Below are positions 1-6,802 of a stretch of 14,369 nucleotides of DNA, in pieces. Positions within the stretch are counted from its first letter, which is position 1. Every line of letters begins with the position of its first letter. The stretch covers positions 1-14,369 of the forward strand of contig JAIEPI010000029.1 in NCBI GenBank assembly GCA_019749855.1, read 5' to 3'. The notes under the pieces are model-generated. The model saw only the letters and a list, made by a program, of their open reading frames with translations. It ran no database searches and was not told the origin of the DNA. Source of the stretch: Rickettsiales bacterium (GTDB lineage: Bacteria; Pseudomonadota; Alphaproteobacteria; Rickettsiales; UBA998). The position numbers were made by a program, and so were the translations under genes.

Positions 1-1
1 A

Positions 2-157
2 ACAGCACAGGTGCTGATGGAGCAGGATGGCAGTGGCCGCACTGAGCATTTCGCGCCCGTACAGTTTGATCAGCCACCAAAGGCGGGTGCGCTGGTGCAT
101 ACTGCGATCCTCGCCATGCAGGCCGGTCAGCTTCAGGGAGCCGTATGCAACCAGTAA
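2..157 (+). CDS. mtaB: C-terminal end of MtaB-like tRNA t6A methylthiotransferase (partial, 5' end outside window)
   Basis: Reading from base 2 there is an open frame of 51 codons to the TAA at 155-157. The peptide contains VLMEQDGSGRTEHFAPV and then GALVHTAILAMQAGQLQG, the pattern of the C-terminal TRAM-like RNA-binding region of MtaB/MiaB-family radical SAM methylthiotransferases. MtaB adds a methylthio group to N6-threonylcarbamoyladenosine at position 37 of ANN-decoding tRNAs. The radical SAM and iron-sulfur cluster domains lie upstream of the window, so the catalytic residues cannot be checked. The frame overlaps the ftsY start by 13 bases, which suggests translational coupling; an mtaB-ftsY order is common in Alphaproteobacteria as far as I recall. 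The identity rests on a short tail plus context, so other MiaB-like members remain possible. Confidence 0.72.
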   Translation, partial: TAQVLMEQDGSGRTEHFAPVQFDQPPKAGALVHTAILAMQAGQLQGAVCNQ

Positions 158-1074
158 CGAAAACATCATGGCTTGCGCGCCTGCGTGAAGGGCTTTCGCG
201 CACATCGTCAGGCTTATCGGAGGGCATTGGCAGTATCTTCACCAAGCGCAAGCTGGATGCAGAAATGCTGGAAGAGCTGGAGGAGTTGCTGATTCTCGCC
301 GATATGGGAGCCAGCACCGCAGCGCGACTGGTCGCCGCCTTTGGCAAGGGGCGCTTTGATAAGGAAATCAGCGCGGCGGAGGTGAAAGAAGCGCTCGCCG
401 AGCAAATTACCACCATGCTTGCGCCGGTGGCACGGCCACTCACCATTGATGCGAACGCGAAACCGCATGTGATGTTGGTAGTGGGGGTGAATGGTAATGG
501 AAAAACCACCACCATGGGCAAGCTGGCGCACCAGTTTACGCAGCAGGGGCATTGCGTGATGCTGGCTGCCGCTGATACATTCCGCGCCGCCGCTGTTGAG
601 CAATTAAAGCAATGGGGGCAACGTGCTAACGTTCCGGTGATTAGTGCGGTGGAGAATGCCGATCCCGCCAGTGTTGCCTATCGTGCCTTGGAAGAAGCGC
701 GCGCAGCCGGAGCCGATATTCTCATGATTGATACCGCCGGACGGTTGCACAACAAAAAGAACCTGATGGAAGAGCTGCAAAAAACCATCCGCGTACTGAA
801 AAAACTCGATCCCGACGCACCACACACTGTGCTTCAGGTGCTGGATGGCACCACCGGACAAAACGCGCTGTTGCAGGTGGAAACGTTCCGCAATCTGGTG
901 GACGTGAATGGGCTGGTGGTGACCAAGCTGGATGGCACGGCGAAGGGCGGCGTGGTCGTGGCGCTGGCTGATGCGTTCAAGCTGCCGATTCACGCCATAG
1001 GCGTGGGAGAGAGCATGGAAGATTTGCGCGAGTTCAGCGCTGAGGATTTCGCGAAGTCACTGGTAGGGATTTAA
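145..1074 (+). CDS. ftsY: Signal recognition particle receptor FtsY
   Basis: FtsY is the membrane-associated GTPase that docks the SRP-ribosome complex at the Sec translocon. The 309-residue product has a short basic N-terminus in place of the long acidic A domain of E. coli, a helical N domain (about 20-95) and a complete G domain. Visible motifs are the P-loop GVNGNGKT (114-121), DTFRAAA (144-150), DTAGR (196-200) and TKLDGTAKGG (260-269), followed by the closing GVGE...DL segment (286-294). The short form is usual for alphaproteobacterial FtsY. The start ATG at 145 lies inside the end of the upstream mtaB frame, so no separate promoter is expected and translation is probably coupled. The protein ends just before an imperfect hairpin that separates it from convergent ssb. 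No truncation or missing motif is seen. Confidence 0.97.
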   Translation: MQPVTKTSWLARLREGLSRTSSGLSEGIGSIFTKRKLDAEMLEELEELLILADMGASTAARLVAAFGKGRFDKEISAAEVKEALAEQITTMLAPVARPLTIDANAKPHVMLVVGVNGNGKTTTMGKLAHQFTQQGHCVMLAAADTFRAAAVEQLKQWGQRANVPVISAVENADPASVAYRALEEARAAGADILMIDTAGRLHNKKNLMEELQKTIRVLKKLDPDAPHTVLQVLDGTTGQNALLQVETFRNLVDVNGLVVTKLDGTAKGGVVVALADAFKLPIHAIGVGESMEDLREFSAEDFAKSLVGI

Positions 1075-1082
1075 GAAAGTCA

Positions 1083-1149
1083 CTGGTTACTGGGTGCTAG
1101 TTGCTGGCGGACGGACACCAGAAACCAGAGACCAGCAACCAATAACCAG
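1083..1149. repeat. Imperfect inverted repeat between convergent ftsY and ssb, possible bidirectional terminator
   Basis: The arm at 1083-1107 (CTGGTTACTGGG...) pairs with 1125-1149 (...AATAACCAG) at 20 of 25 positions, around a loop of 17 bases. Both arms are built from degenerate CTGGTTGCTGG-like units. The element fills almost the whole gap between the ftsY stop (1074) and the ssb stop (1156), the position expected of a shared terminator. It has no run of T on either side, so it may instead be a dispersed repeat that settled between two genes. Confidence 0.55.
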
Positions 1150-1155
1150 CCACCA

Positions 1156-1638
1156 TCAGAACGGAATCTCATCGTCAAGCTCCGCTGCGGGTGCGGACTG
1201 GCGCGGGCCGGAAGCGGGCGCACTGCGTGCTGGCCCACTGTTGTAGCCCGAGCTGGCCGATGAATCATCAAATCCACCCTCGCGTTTTGGCCCGTCCAGC
1301 ATGGTGAGTGAACCACCATAGCCTTGCAGTACGATCTCGGTGGAGTATTTCTCCGCCCCATCTTTGTCGGTCCATTTGCGGGTTTGCAGCTGGCCTTCGA
1401 TGTACACTTTTGAGCCTTTATGCAGGTAATTCTTGGCGACATTGACCAGCCCATCATTAAAAATGACAACGCGGTGCCACTCGGTTTTTTCTTTGCGCTC
1501 ACCGGTGTTGCGATCTTTCCATGATTCCGAGGTGGCGATGGCCAGATTGGCGATTTCGCGGCCATCCTGTGTGGCGCGAATCTCCGGATCACGCCCGAGA
1601 TTACCCACCAAAATCACTTTATTAATGCTACCCGCCAT
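1156..1638 (-). CDS. ssb: Single-stranded DNA-binding protein SSB
   Basis: SSB coats single-stranded DNA in replication, recombination and repair and recruits partner enzymes through its acidic tail. The 160-residue product opens with MAGSINKVILVGNLGRDPEI, the standard start of the OB fold, continues through TEWHRVVIF and GSKVYIEGQLQTRKW (fold to about residue 110), then has a flexible Ser/Gly/Ala/Pro-rich linker. It ends in the conserved tip DDEIPF (155-160). The start ATG at 1638 is preceded on the minus strand by AAGGAG at a good distance. It is convergent with ftsY and divergent from the gene at 1821. Nothing is missing; length and tip are normal. Confidence 0.98.
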   Translation of the reverse strand: MAGSINKVILVGNLGRDPEIRATQDGREIANLAIATSESWKDRNTGERKEKTEWHRVVIFNDGLVNVAKNYLHKGSKVYIEGQLQTRKWTDKDGAEKYSTEIVLQGYGGSLTMLDGPKREGGFDDSSASSGYNSGPARSAPASGPRQSAPAAELDDEIPF

Positions 1639-1656
1639 GTGCCGACTCCTTATATG

Positions 1657-1705
1657 TTTCCCACTATATATAGGGGCGTGTTAACAAATTTAAAGTTTTT
1701 TCTAC
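1657..1705 (-). promoter_or_regulatory. Candidate ssb promoter
   Basis: On the minus strand, upstream of ssb, the TATATATA block at 1665-1672 could serve as a -10 element about 27 bases before the start codon. A TTTAAA-type sequence lies about 16 bases further upstream, a weak -35. The match is AT-rich but not close to consensus, so this is only a candidate. Confidence 0.28.
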
Positions 1706-1714
1706 GCTTCTCCT

Positions 1715-1742
1715 GCATGTTCCTTGACGCACTCGAACATGC
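1715..1742. promoter_or_regulatory. 8-bp perfect dyad in the ssb / unknown-gene divergent region, candidate operator
   Basis: GCATGTTC at 1715-1722 and GAACATGC at 1735-1742 are exact reverse complements with 12 bases between them. The site sits midway between ssb (minus) and the gene starting near 1821 (plus), where a shared regulator could act. It contains GTTC and GAAC half-sites, but the spacing and orientation are not those of the known alphaproteobacterial LexA box (GTTC-N7-GTTC). A second weak inverted repeat (AACGTC at 1764, GACGTT at 1790) lies closer to the downstream gene. Confidence 0.4.
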
Positions 1743-1820
1743 TTGCTCATGCATTGTCATCATAACGTCACTTAACAACGACCCATCAAGACGTTAAGAA
1801 GTGAGGCTATTTTATGAAGC

Positions 1821-2588
1821 TTGGCCACAAAAAAAATGAAGAAGAGAAACCGCTATAAAAGGTATCACACAGATTCAACGCAAGAGGAATCTCCTGCCAT
1901 GGCGTTACTCAGGCGCGAATTTGGCAAGCGTGATTTCAGCCCTTGGGCTGCGGATGTAAAGTTTTTTCCGGATGATGAAAGCGTGTGGTATCGCATTGTG
2001 ATTGATCGCATCGACCCTCAGTGCCGGTGGAAGGACATACGTACATTCGCGCATATGCTCAATGGGCTCGGCATTACCGCGATGATGGGGGACGCCAGTG
2101 AGCGCCCCGTTGCTGATGAAATCTGGGAAGGTCAGTCGCAGGCCACCCTTCTAATGGCGGAGCAGGATGCTTCCCTCACAGCGGAAACACGACCGAGTCA
2201 ACCTGCCACTAAGCGTCCGGGTATAAAGGCCGCTTTAATTGAAGCTTTATTTAGTCCAAAGGGGCCCTGTCTGTGGATTCGCGCTGGCGAAATGATTCCG
2301 CGAACCGGTCTCATTAAAGAGTGGATGAGTAGCCGTGAGGACTTAGCGATGGTGGCGATGAAACCGCTCGAAGGCAACGTCATCTGGGGGCCAGTGCCCA
2401 GGGGAGTGCTGGGTTATGATGACCTTACCCATGAAGAAGCACGTCTCGCCGCCTTTGGCCTCGGCAAGTCAAATGCACCTGCGCCTGCGCCTGCGCCGTC
2501 GAAAGTCCCAACCTCACGGGTGGCAACGGCAGAGTCAACCGATGAAGTTGTTAGTTTAGCTGATTACAGAGCTCGTACTGGTAAATAA
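1821..2588 (+). CDS. Hypothetical protein, first gene of a two-gene unit between ssb and uvrA
   Basis: I do not recognise this family. The 255-residue reading from TTG 1821 is very basic at first (MATKKMKKRNRYKRY), then has a folded-looking region (about 27-200, with tryptophans at SPWAADVKFF, SVWYRIV and EIWEGQ), an APAPAPAP linker near 220-230 and a short C-terminal motif VVSLADYRAR. No signal peptide or membrane segment is visible. The start is uncertain: TTG 1821, ATG 1836 and ATG 1899 are in frame, while the best-spaced Shine-Dalgarno (GTGAGG at 1801-1806) serves an ATG at 1814 in another frame. That frame would join this one if the A8 tract at 1829-1836 lost one base. Ten bases separate its stop from the next gene, so the two are probably co-transcribed. 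The location beside ssb and uvrA hints at a DNA-linked role, but that is inference. Confidence 0.8.
   Translation: MATKKMKKRNRYKRYHTDSTQEESPAMALLRREFGKRDFSPWAADVKFFPDDESVWYRIVIDRIDPQCRWKDIRTFAHMLNGLGITAMMGDASERPVADEIWEGQSQATLLMAEQDASLTAETRPSQPATKRPGIKAALIEALFSPKGPCLWIRAGEMIPRTGLIKEWMSSREDLAMVAMKPLEGNVIWGPVPRGVLGYDDLTHEEARLAAFGLGKSNAPAPAPAPSKVPTSRVATAESTDEVVSLADYRARTGK
1829..1836 (+). other. A8 homopolymer at the start of the unknown gene, possible slippage site
   Basis: Eight A residues follow CAC. Upstream, ATG 1814 with a well-placed GTGAGG ribosome binding site opens a 14-codon frame (MKLGHKKNEEEKPL) that stops at 1856-1858. With seven A residues this start would read straight into the long frame (MKLGHKKMKKRN...). 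Transcriptional slippage, phase variation or a base-calling error in the run would each explain this. Confidence 0.45.
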
Positions 2589-2598
2589 GGAATGACCC

Positions 2599-3084
2599 AT
2601 GAGTACTGATGCACACACCCCTGACCTTTTCACTGCGCGCCGCTGGCTTGAGCAGACGTTTGGCAGTCAAAACGTTGGCAGTGGCACACTACTCATCGGG
2701 GATGAACCCAATTTCAGCATTGCCACGGATCGTTTGCCCATTGGGAAGGTCTCACAACCACCAGATGACATTGTGCGAATGTTTACTCAGGATGTAGGGA
2801 TTCATGCCGCAAGATACCCATACGGTGTTGTGGGTGAACATGATGGCAGTATTTTTGTGCCTGCCCAGAGCCTTGTTGAAAATCTGGCACGCGCAGCAGA
2901 GGTATTTGAATCGCCATTGCAACTGGGAGAGGCAAAGATCGCCAGTTTTCCACAAGCGCCAAAGACAGTTATAGAGGGCGGCTGCGTGCCTGCGACACCG
3001 ACACAAACACCGAACAATGTTATTAATTTTGCCGAACGAGCAGCGCGGCGCGCAAAAGCCCAACCTGGCGGCATCCAGCCTTAA
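2599..3084 (+). CDS. Hypothetical protein, second gene of the unit between ssb and uvrA
   Basis: The family is not recognised. The 161-residue product starts at ATG 2599 with AAGGAA just upstream (2587-2592) and follows the previous gene by only 10 bases. The first 115 residues look like a compact fold with alternating hydrophobic strands and helices (RRWLEQTFG, GTLLIGDEPNFSIA, PYGVVGEHDGSIFVP, LVENLARAAEVFE). A Pro/Thr-rich linker follows (about 128-138). The protein closes with a basic helix NVINFAERAARRAKAQ that resembles the end of the upstream protein (VVSLADYRAR). The shared tail motif, the same linker-plus-tail layout and the tight spacing suggest that the two proteins act together or bind a common partner. 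No signal peptide or membrane helix is seen. The gene ends 85 bases before uvrA. Confidence 0.85.
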   Translation: MSTDAHTPDLFTARRWLEQTFGSQNVGSGTLLIGDEPNFSIATDRLPIGKVSQPPDDIVRMFTQDVGIHAARYPYGVVGEHDGSIFVPAQSLVENLARAAEVFESPLQLGEAKIASFPQAPKTVIEGGCVPATPTQTPNNVINFAERAARRAKAQPGGIQP

Positions 3085-3169
3085 GCGCGGTTTTTTGTGT
3101 AAACCTCACAGTTTCCGCTACCAATTTCATGAGCAACCGCCTATATATTCCAGCTCTCAAGGAGTCAGC

Positions 3170-6100
3170 ATGCACGACGTTATCTCGATTCGAGGCGCCA
3201 AAGAACATAATCTAAAAAATGTCTCGGTCGATATCCCCAAACATAAGTTTGTGGTCATCACCGGACTCTCAGGCTCCGGCAAGTCGTCGCTGGCGTTTGA
3301 TACGCTTTATGCGGAAGGGCAGCGCCGCTATGTGGAGTCGCTGTCATCCTATGCGCGGCAGTTTCTCAACATTCAGGATAAACCGGATGTGGAATCCATT
3401 GATGGTCTGTCACCCGCCATTGCGATTGACCAAAAAACCACCTCGCGCAACCCGCGCTCAACGGTGGGCACGGTCACGGAGATCTATGACTATCTGCGCC
3501 TGCTCTATGCGCGCATCGGCATCCCCTACTCACCGGCGACTGGTTTGCCGATTGAAAGCCAGACGATCAGTCAGATGGTGGACATCATTCTGGCATTGCC
3601 AGTGGGCACCAAGCTGCATTTGCTGGCCCCGTTTGTGCGTGGGCGCAAGGGCGAGCACAGTAAGGAAATCGCGGCGCTGCAAAAACGCGGCTTCACCCGC
3701 CTGCGCGTCAATGGCAGCATGCATACATTTGATGATGCGCCCAAGCTCGATAAAAACAAGAAGCATGATCTGGAAGTGGTGGTGGATCGTCTGGTGATAA
3801 AAGAAGAGATGGGCAACCGCGTTGCTGACTCTTTGGAAACCGCGCTGAATATCAGCGAGGGGCTGGCCTTTATCGAGATCGTCAGTGTGCCGGAAATCAC
3901 CTCTCCCACTGGGAGAGGTCGAAGCGCCAAAGGCGTTTCGGGTGAGGGCCCTCACCCCACCCCTCTCCCAAGGGGAGAGGGAGTAAAAGCCGGTGACATT
4001 ATTACGCTCTCGGCAAAGTTTGCCTGCCCTGAATCCGGTTTTACACTGGATGAAATCGAACCACGCATGTTCTCGTTTAACAGTCCGTTTGGCGCGTGTC
4101 CGGTGTGCGATGGCTTGGGCAGCCAGAGCTATTTCGATGCGGATATGGTGGTGCCAGATACAACCAAATCACTGCATGATGCGGCGATTGCGCCGTGGTC
4201 GAATGCACAGACCAAGTATTTTGTGCAAACGCTGGATGCCTTGTCGCGTCACTTTAAATTCAGTCTGCATGTGCCATTCCGTGATCTGCCGGAATCGGTG
4301 CAGGATGTGATTCTGCATGGCTCAGGCGATGAACCAGTGAAAATCACCTATGCGGATGGCCCACGTACCTATAACAGCAACAAACCGTTTGAGGGGGTCA
4401 TCCCCAGTCTGCAGCGCCGCTGGCGTGAAACGGACTCGGCGTGGATGCGTGAGGAACTGGAAAAATTCCAGAAAATGACGGACTGCGAAGCCTGTGATGG
4501 CTATCGCCTGAGGCCTGAGGCATTGTGCGTGAAAGTCGGCGGCTCTAACATTGGACAGGTCTGCAAGCTGCCGATCGATGAATCGATGCGCTGGTTTGAA
4601 ACGCTGAATGATAAGCTGAATTCGCAGCATCAGAAAATTGCGGAGAAAATTCTCAAGGAAATTCATGAGCGCTTAGGCTTCCTCAATAATGTGGGGCTGG
4701 ACTACCTGACGCTCTCACGCGAATCCGGCACGTTATCGGGGGGTGAATCGCAGCGTATTCGCCTCGCTTCACAAATTGGCTCTGGTTTGTCGGGCGTGCT
4801 TTATGTGCTGGATGAGCCATCCATTGGCTTGCATCAATGCGACAATGAGCGCCTGCTGGGTACGTTGCAACGTCTGCGTGATCTCGGCAATACGGTGATC
4901 GTGGTGGAGCATGACGAAGACACCATGCGCCATGCTGACTGGCTGATTGATATGGGCCCGGGCGCTGGCATTCACGGTGGGCAGATTGTCTCGCAGGGCA
5001 CAGCGGAGACGGTGGCGAATGACAGAACCAGCATCACCGGTGATTATCTCAGTGGGAGGCGCGAAATTGCGGTGCCAACCGAGCGCCGCCAGCTTTCGAA
5101 AAATCGTCGCTTGCGCCTCACAGGATGCACGGCGAATAATCTGCAAAACATTGATGTCGATATTCCACTGGGTGTGATGACGTGCGTCAGCGGTGTCAGT
5201 GGAGGCGGCAAATCGAGTCTGGTGATTGAGACGTTTTTTAAAGCCGCCTCTCGCCGCATTATGGGTAGTAAAGAACAGCCCGGGCCGCATACGGCGCTGA
5301 CCGGTCTTGAGTATATTGATAAAGTGATCGAGATTGACCAGTCACCGATTGGCCGCACGCCGCGCTCGAATCCGGCCACTTACACGGGGGCTTTCGCGCC
5401 GATTCGCGACTGGTTCACCGCCCTGCCAGAATCGAAAGCGCGTGGCTACAAGCCCGGGCGATTCTCTTTCAACGTGAAGGGTGGACGTTGCGAAGCCTGC
5501 CAAGGTGACGGGCTGATTAAAATCGAGATGCATTTTCTGCCCGATGTGTACGTGATGTGCGATGTGTGCAAGGGCAAACGCTACAACCGCGAAACACTGG
5601 AAGTGCATTACAAAGGCAAATCCATCGCTGATGTGCTGGATATGACGGTGGATGAAGCGGTGGATTTCTTTACCGCCACGCCGTCCATCCGTGAAAAAAT
5701 GGTGGCGTTGCAGGAAGTTGGCCTCGGCTATATTAAGCTCGGCCAGTCCGCCACCACCTTATCTGGCGGTGAAGCCCAGCGCATCAAACTCGCGAAGGAG
5801 CTGTCACGCCGCGCCACCGGACGTACGCTCTATATTCTCGATGAACCGACCACGGGACTGCATTCCGAGGATATTCGCAAGCTGCTGCAAGTGCTGCATA
5901 CGCTGGTGGATGCAGGCAACACCATGGTGATTATCGAGCATAATCTTGACGTGATTAAAACCTCAGACTGGGTGATTGATATTGGCCCGGGTGGCGGTAA
6001 CAAAGGTGGCATGGTGGTGGCTCAGGGCACCCCCGAAGAGGTGGCAGCGACCAAGGCCAGCGTGACGGGGCGCTATCTGGCGCCGCTGCTGGCGAAACAT

Positions 6101-6175
6101 ACAGGAACTTCAACGGCTAAGCCTGCCAAGGCCAGCGCACCCCCCACCAAAGCCAAGCGCACCAAAGCGGCGTAA
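3170..6175 (+). CDS. uvrA: Excinuclease ABC subunit A, with an in-frame repeat insertion
   Basis: UvrA is the damage-sensing ATPase of nucleotide excision repair; it loads UvrB on lesions. The 1001-residue product has both ABC modules: Walker A GLSGSGKS (about 32-39) and GVSGGGKS (about 675), signatures LSGGESQR (about 522) and LSGGEAQR (about 864), and Walker B regions LYVLDEPSIGLH and LYILDEPTTGLH. The second zinc module is complete (CEACQGDG ... CDVCKGKRY, about 773-800). In the first, CPESG ... CPVCDG lacks one cysteine, as I recall for alphaproteobacterial UvrA. Residues about 243-272 are encoded by a palindromic repeat and are not part of the normal protein. The tail is Lys/Ala/Pro-rich and family-atypical. 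Start ATG 3170 was chosen for AAGGAG at 3159-3164 and the classic MHDVISIRGAKEHNL beginning; the open frame further upstream overlaps the previous gene and is not used. Confidence 0.97.
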   Translation: MHDVISIRGAKEHNLKNVSVDIPKHKFVVITGLSGSGKSSLAFDTLYAEGQRRYVESLSSYARQFLNIQDKPDVESIDGLSPAIAIDQKTTSRNPRSTVGTVTEIYDYLRLLYARIGIPYSPATGLPIESQTISQMVDIILALPVGTKLHLLAPFVRGRKGEHSKEIAALQKRGFTRLRVNGSMHTFDDAPKLDKNKKHDLEVVVDRLVIKEEMGNRVADSLETALNISEGLAFIEIVSVPEITSPTGRGRSAKGVSGEGPHPTPLPRGEGVKAGDIITLSAKFACPESGFTLDEIEPRMFSFNSPFGACPVCDGLGSQSYFDADMVVPDTTKSLHDAAIAPWSNAQTKYFVQTLDALSRHFKFSLHVPFRDLPESVQDVILHGSGDEPVKITYADGPRTYNSNKPFEGVIPSLQRRWRETDSAWMREELEKFQKMTDCEACDGYRLRPEALCVKVGGSNIGQVCKLPIDESMRWFETLNDKLNSQHQKIAEKILKEIHERLGFLNNVGLDYLTLSRESGTLSGGESQRIRLASQIGSGLSGVLYVLDEPSIGLHQCDNERLLGTLQRLRDLGNTVIVVEHDEDTMRHADWLIDMGPGAGIHGGQIVSQGTAETVANDRTSITGDYLSGRREIAVPTERRQLSKNRRLRLTGCTANNLQNIDVDIPLGVMTCVSGVSGGGKSSLVIETFFKAASRRIMGSKEQPGPHTALTGLEYIDKVIEIDQSPIGRTPRSNPATYTGAFAPIRDWFTALPESKARGYKPGRFSFNVKGGRCEACQGDGLIKIEMHFLPDVYVMCDVCKGKRYNRETLEVHYKGKSIADVLDMTVDEAVDFFTATPSIREKMVALQEVGLGYIKLGQSATTLSGGEAQRIKLAKELSRRATGRTLYILDEPTTGLHSEDIRKLLQVLHTLVDAGNTMVIIEHNLDVIKTSDWVIDIGPGGGNKGGMVVAQGTPEEVAATKASVTGRYLAPLLAKHTGTSTAKPAKASAPPTKAKRTKAA
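3900..3981. repeat. Palindromic repeat element of four hairpins inserted in frame in uvrA
   Basis: Four adjacent stem-loops can be drawn: CCTCTCCC-ACT-GGGAGAGG (3900-3918); CGAAGCGCC-AAA-GGCGTTTCG with one G-U type pair (3920-3940); the perfect palindrome GGGTGAGGGCCCTCACCC (3940-3957); and CCCTCTCCC-AAG-GGGAGAGGG (3961-3981). The outer two hairpins are near copies of each other. The element is open in the uvrA frame and encodes a Gly/Arg/Pro-rich loop ending in HPTPLPRGEG, a peptide typical of translated intergenic repeats. It lies between the ...IEIVSVPE strand and the first zinc module, a surface position that tolerates insertions. The situation resembles the Rickettsia palindromic elements found inside genes, although I cannot assign it to a named family. 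Confidence 0.85.
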
Positions 6176-6208
6176 TCCTCCTGTCATTAAATCGTCATTG
6201 ATTGTTGC

Positions 6209-6230
6209 TACAAGCCTTGCGCAGCTTGTG
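6209..6230. repeat. Short inverted repeat after uvrA
   Basis: ACAAGC and GCTTGT flank an 8-base loop just downstream of the uvrA stop. It could form a weak hairpin, but no T run follows, so a terminator role is doubtful. Confidence 0.25.
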
Positions 6231-6238
6231 AGACATAG

Positions 6239-6754
6239 ATGAAGAAAATCAGCGCAGCCACCACTTTGAAAGAACAATTCAGAACTCTCTGCAGCGCCAT
6301 TGCGCAGGGGGATGAGACACTTGCGACCTCGATCCTGCAGCGATTCCCTTCACTGGCCGAGATGCGTAATGATCAAGCACAGACACCACTTCACCTCGCC
6401 GTCCAACACCAGAGAAGCGTTGAACTTGTCAGGACGATACTACAGCTGGTGCCGCCTAGCCTTCGGCAAACGTTTATCAATCAGGAACAGCTATACCCCA
6501 TGGTTGATTTTGAAGAATCCAGTAACGCCTTCCAGCAGGCAATTTTTCTCAAAAATCAACCAGTAGCAATGGCGATTCTGGAGGCTACTACTCCCGCCCA
6601 TCGGAGCATTCTTTGCAAACATGTCCTGCCAGACTTTACAATGGAGCAGCTTGAGAAAAAAGATGCTTTTCAACTGGCCACTGCGATAAGTGGGTGGCTA
6701 ACTAAGCAGGATGTAGTTGAGCAAGCTGGCATCGCAAGCAGCCAAGAGCTTTAA
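6239..6754 (+). CDS. Ankyrin-repeat protein, N-terminal piece of the interrupted gene
   Basis: The 171-residue product begins at ATG 6239. Residues about 14-45 (FRTLCSAIAQGDETLATSIL...) form an ankyrin-like helix pair. Residues 46-80 contain the classic AQTPLHLAVQH ... VELVRTILQL repeat core, and about 96-116 (NAFQQAIFLKNQPVAMAILEA) looks like a further degenerate repeat. Ankyrin repeats bind proteins; in host-associated bacteria such proteins are often effectors, but no secretion signal can be read here. No strong ribosome binding site precedes the ATG (GAGACATAG only). The frame stays open beyond the TAA into the next piece, so the protein may be a truncated form of a larger ankyrin/PcfJ-like protein. 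Confidence 0.7.
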   Translation: MKKISAATTLKEQFRTLCSAIAQGDETLATSILQRFPSLAEMRNDQAQTPLHLAVQHQRSVELVRTILQLVPPSLRQTFINQEQLYPMVDFEESSNAFQQAIFLKNQPVAMAILEATTPAHRSILCKHVLPDFTMEQLEKKDAFQLATAISGWLTKQDVVEQAGIASSQEL

Positions 6755-6802
6755 TACCGTCAACGTCGCAATACTCTAAGGTTTCTCAAACGGGCAGGTC
6801 AT

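Noticed and set aside
214..993. Two long minus-strand open frames opposite ftsY
   Set aside because: They are codon-bias shadows of a certain gene, with no recognisable domains.
1715..1742. Classical LexA/SOS box
   Set aside because: The GTTC and GAAC half-sites are inverted and 12 bases apart, unlike the alphaproteobacterial direct GTTC-N7-GTTC or the E. coli CTGT-N8-ACAG box.
3075..3100. Rho-independent terminator after the gene ending at 3084
   Set aside because: There is a T6 run at 3090-3095, but I could not find a convincing GC-rich stem directly before it.
3017..3169. Upstream in-frame extension of uvrA by 51 codons
   Set aside because: It overlaps the end of the preceding gene, has no ribosome binding site, and UvrA proteins start at the MHDVISIRG equivalent, which has AAGGAG upstream.
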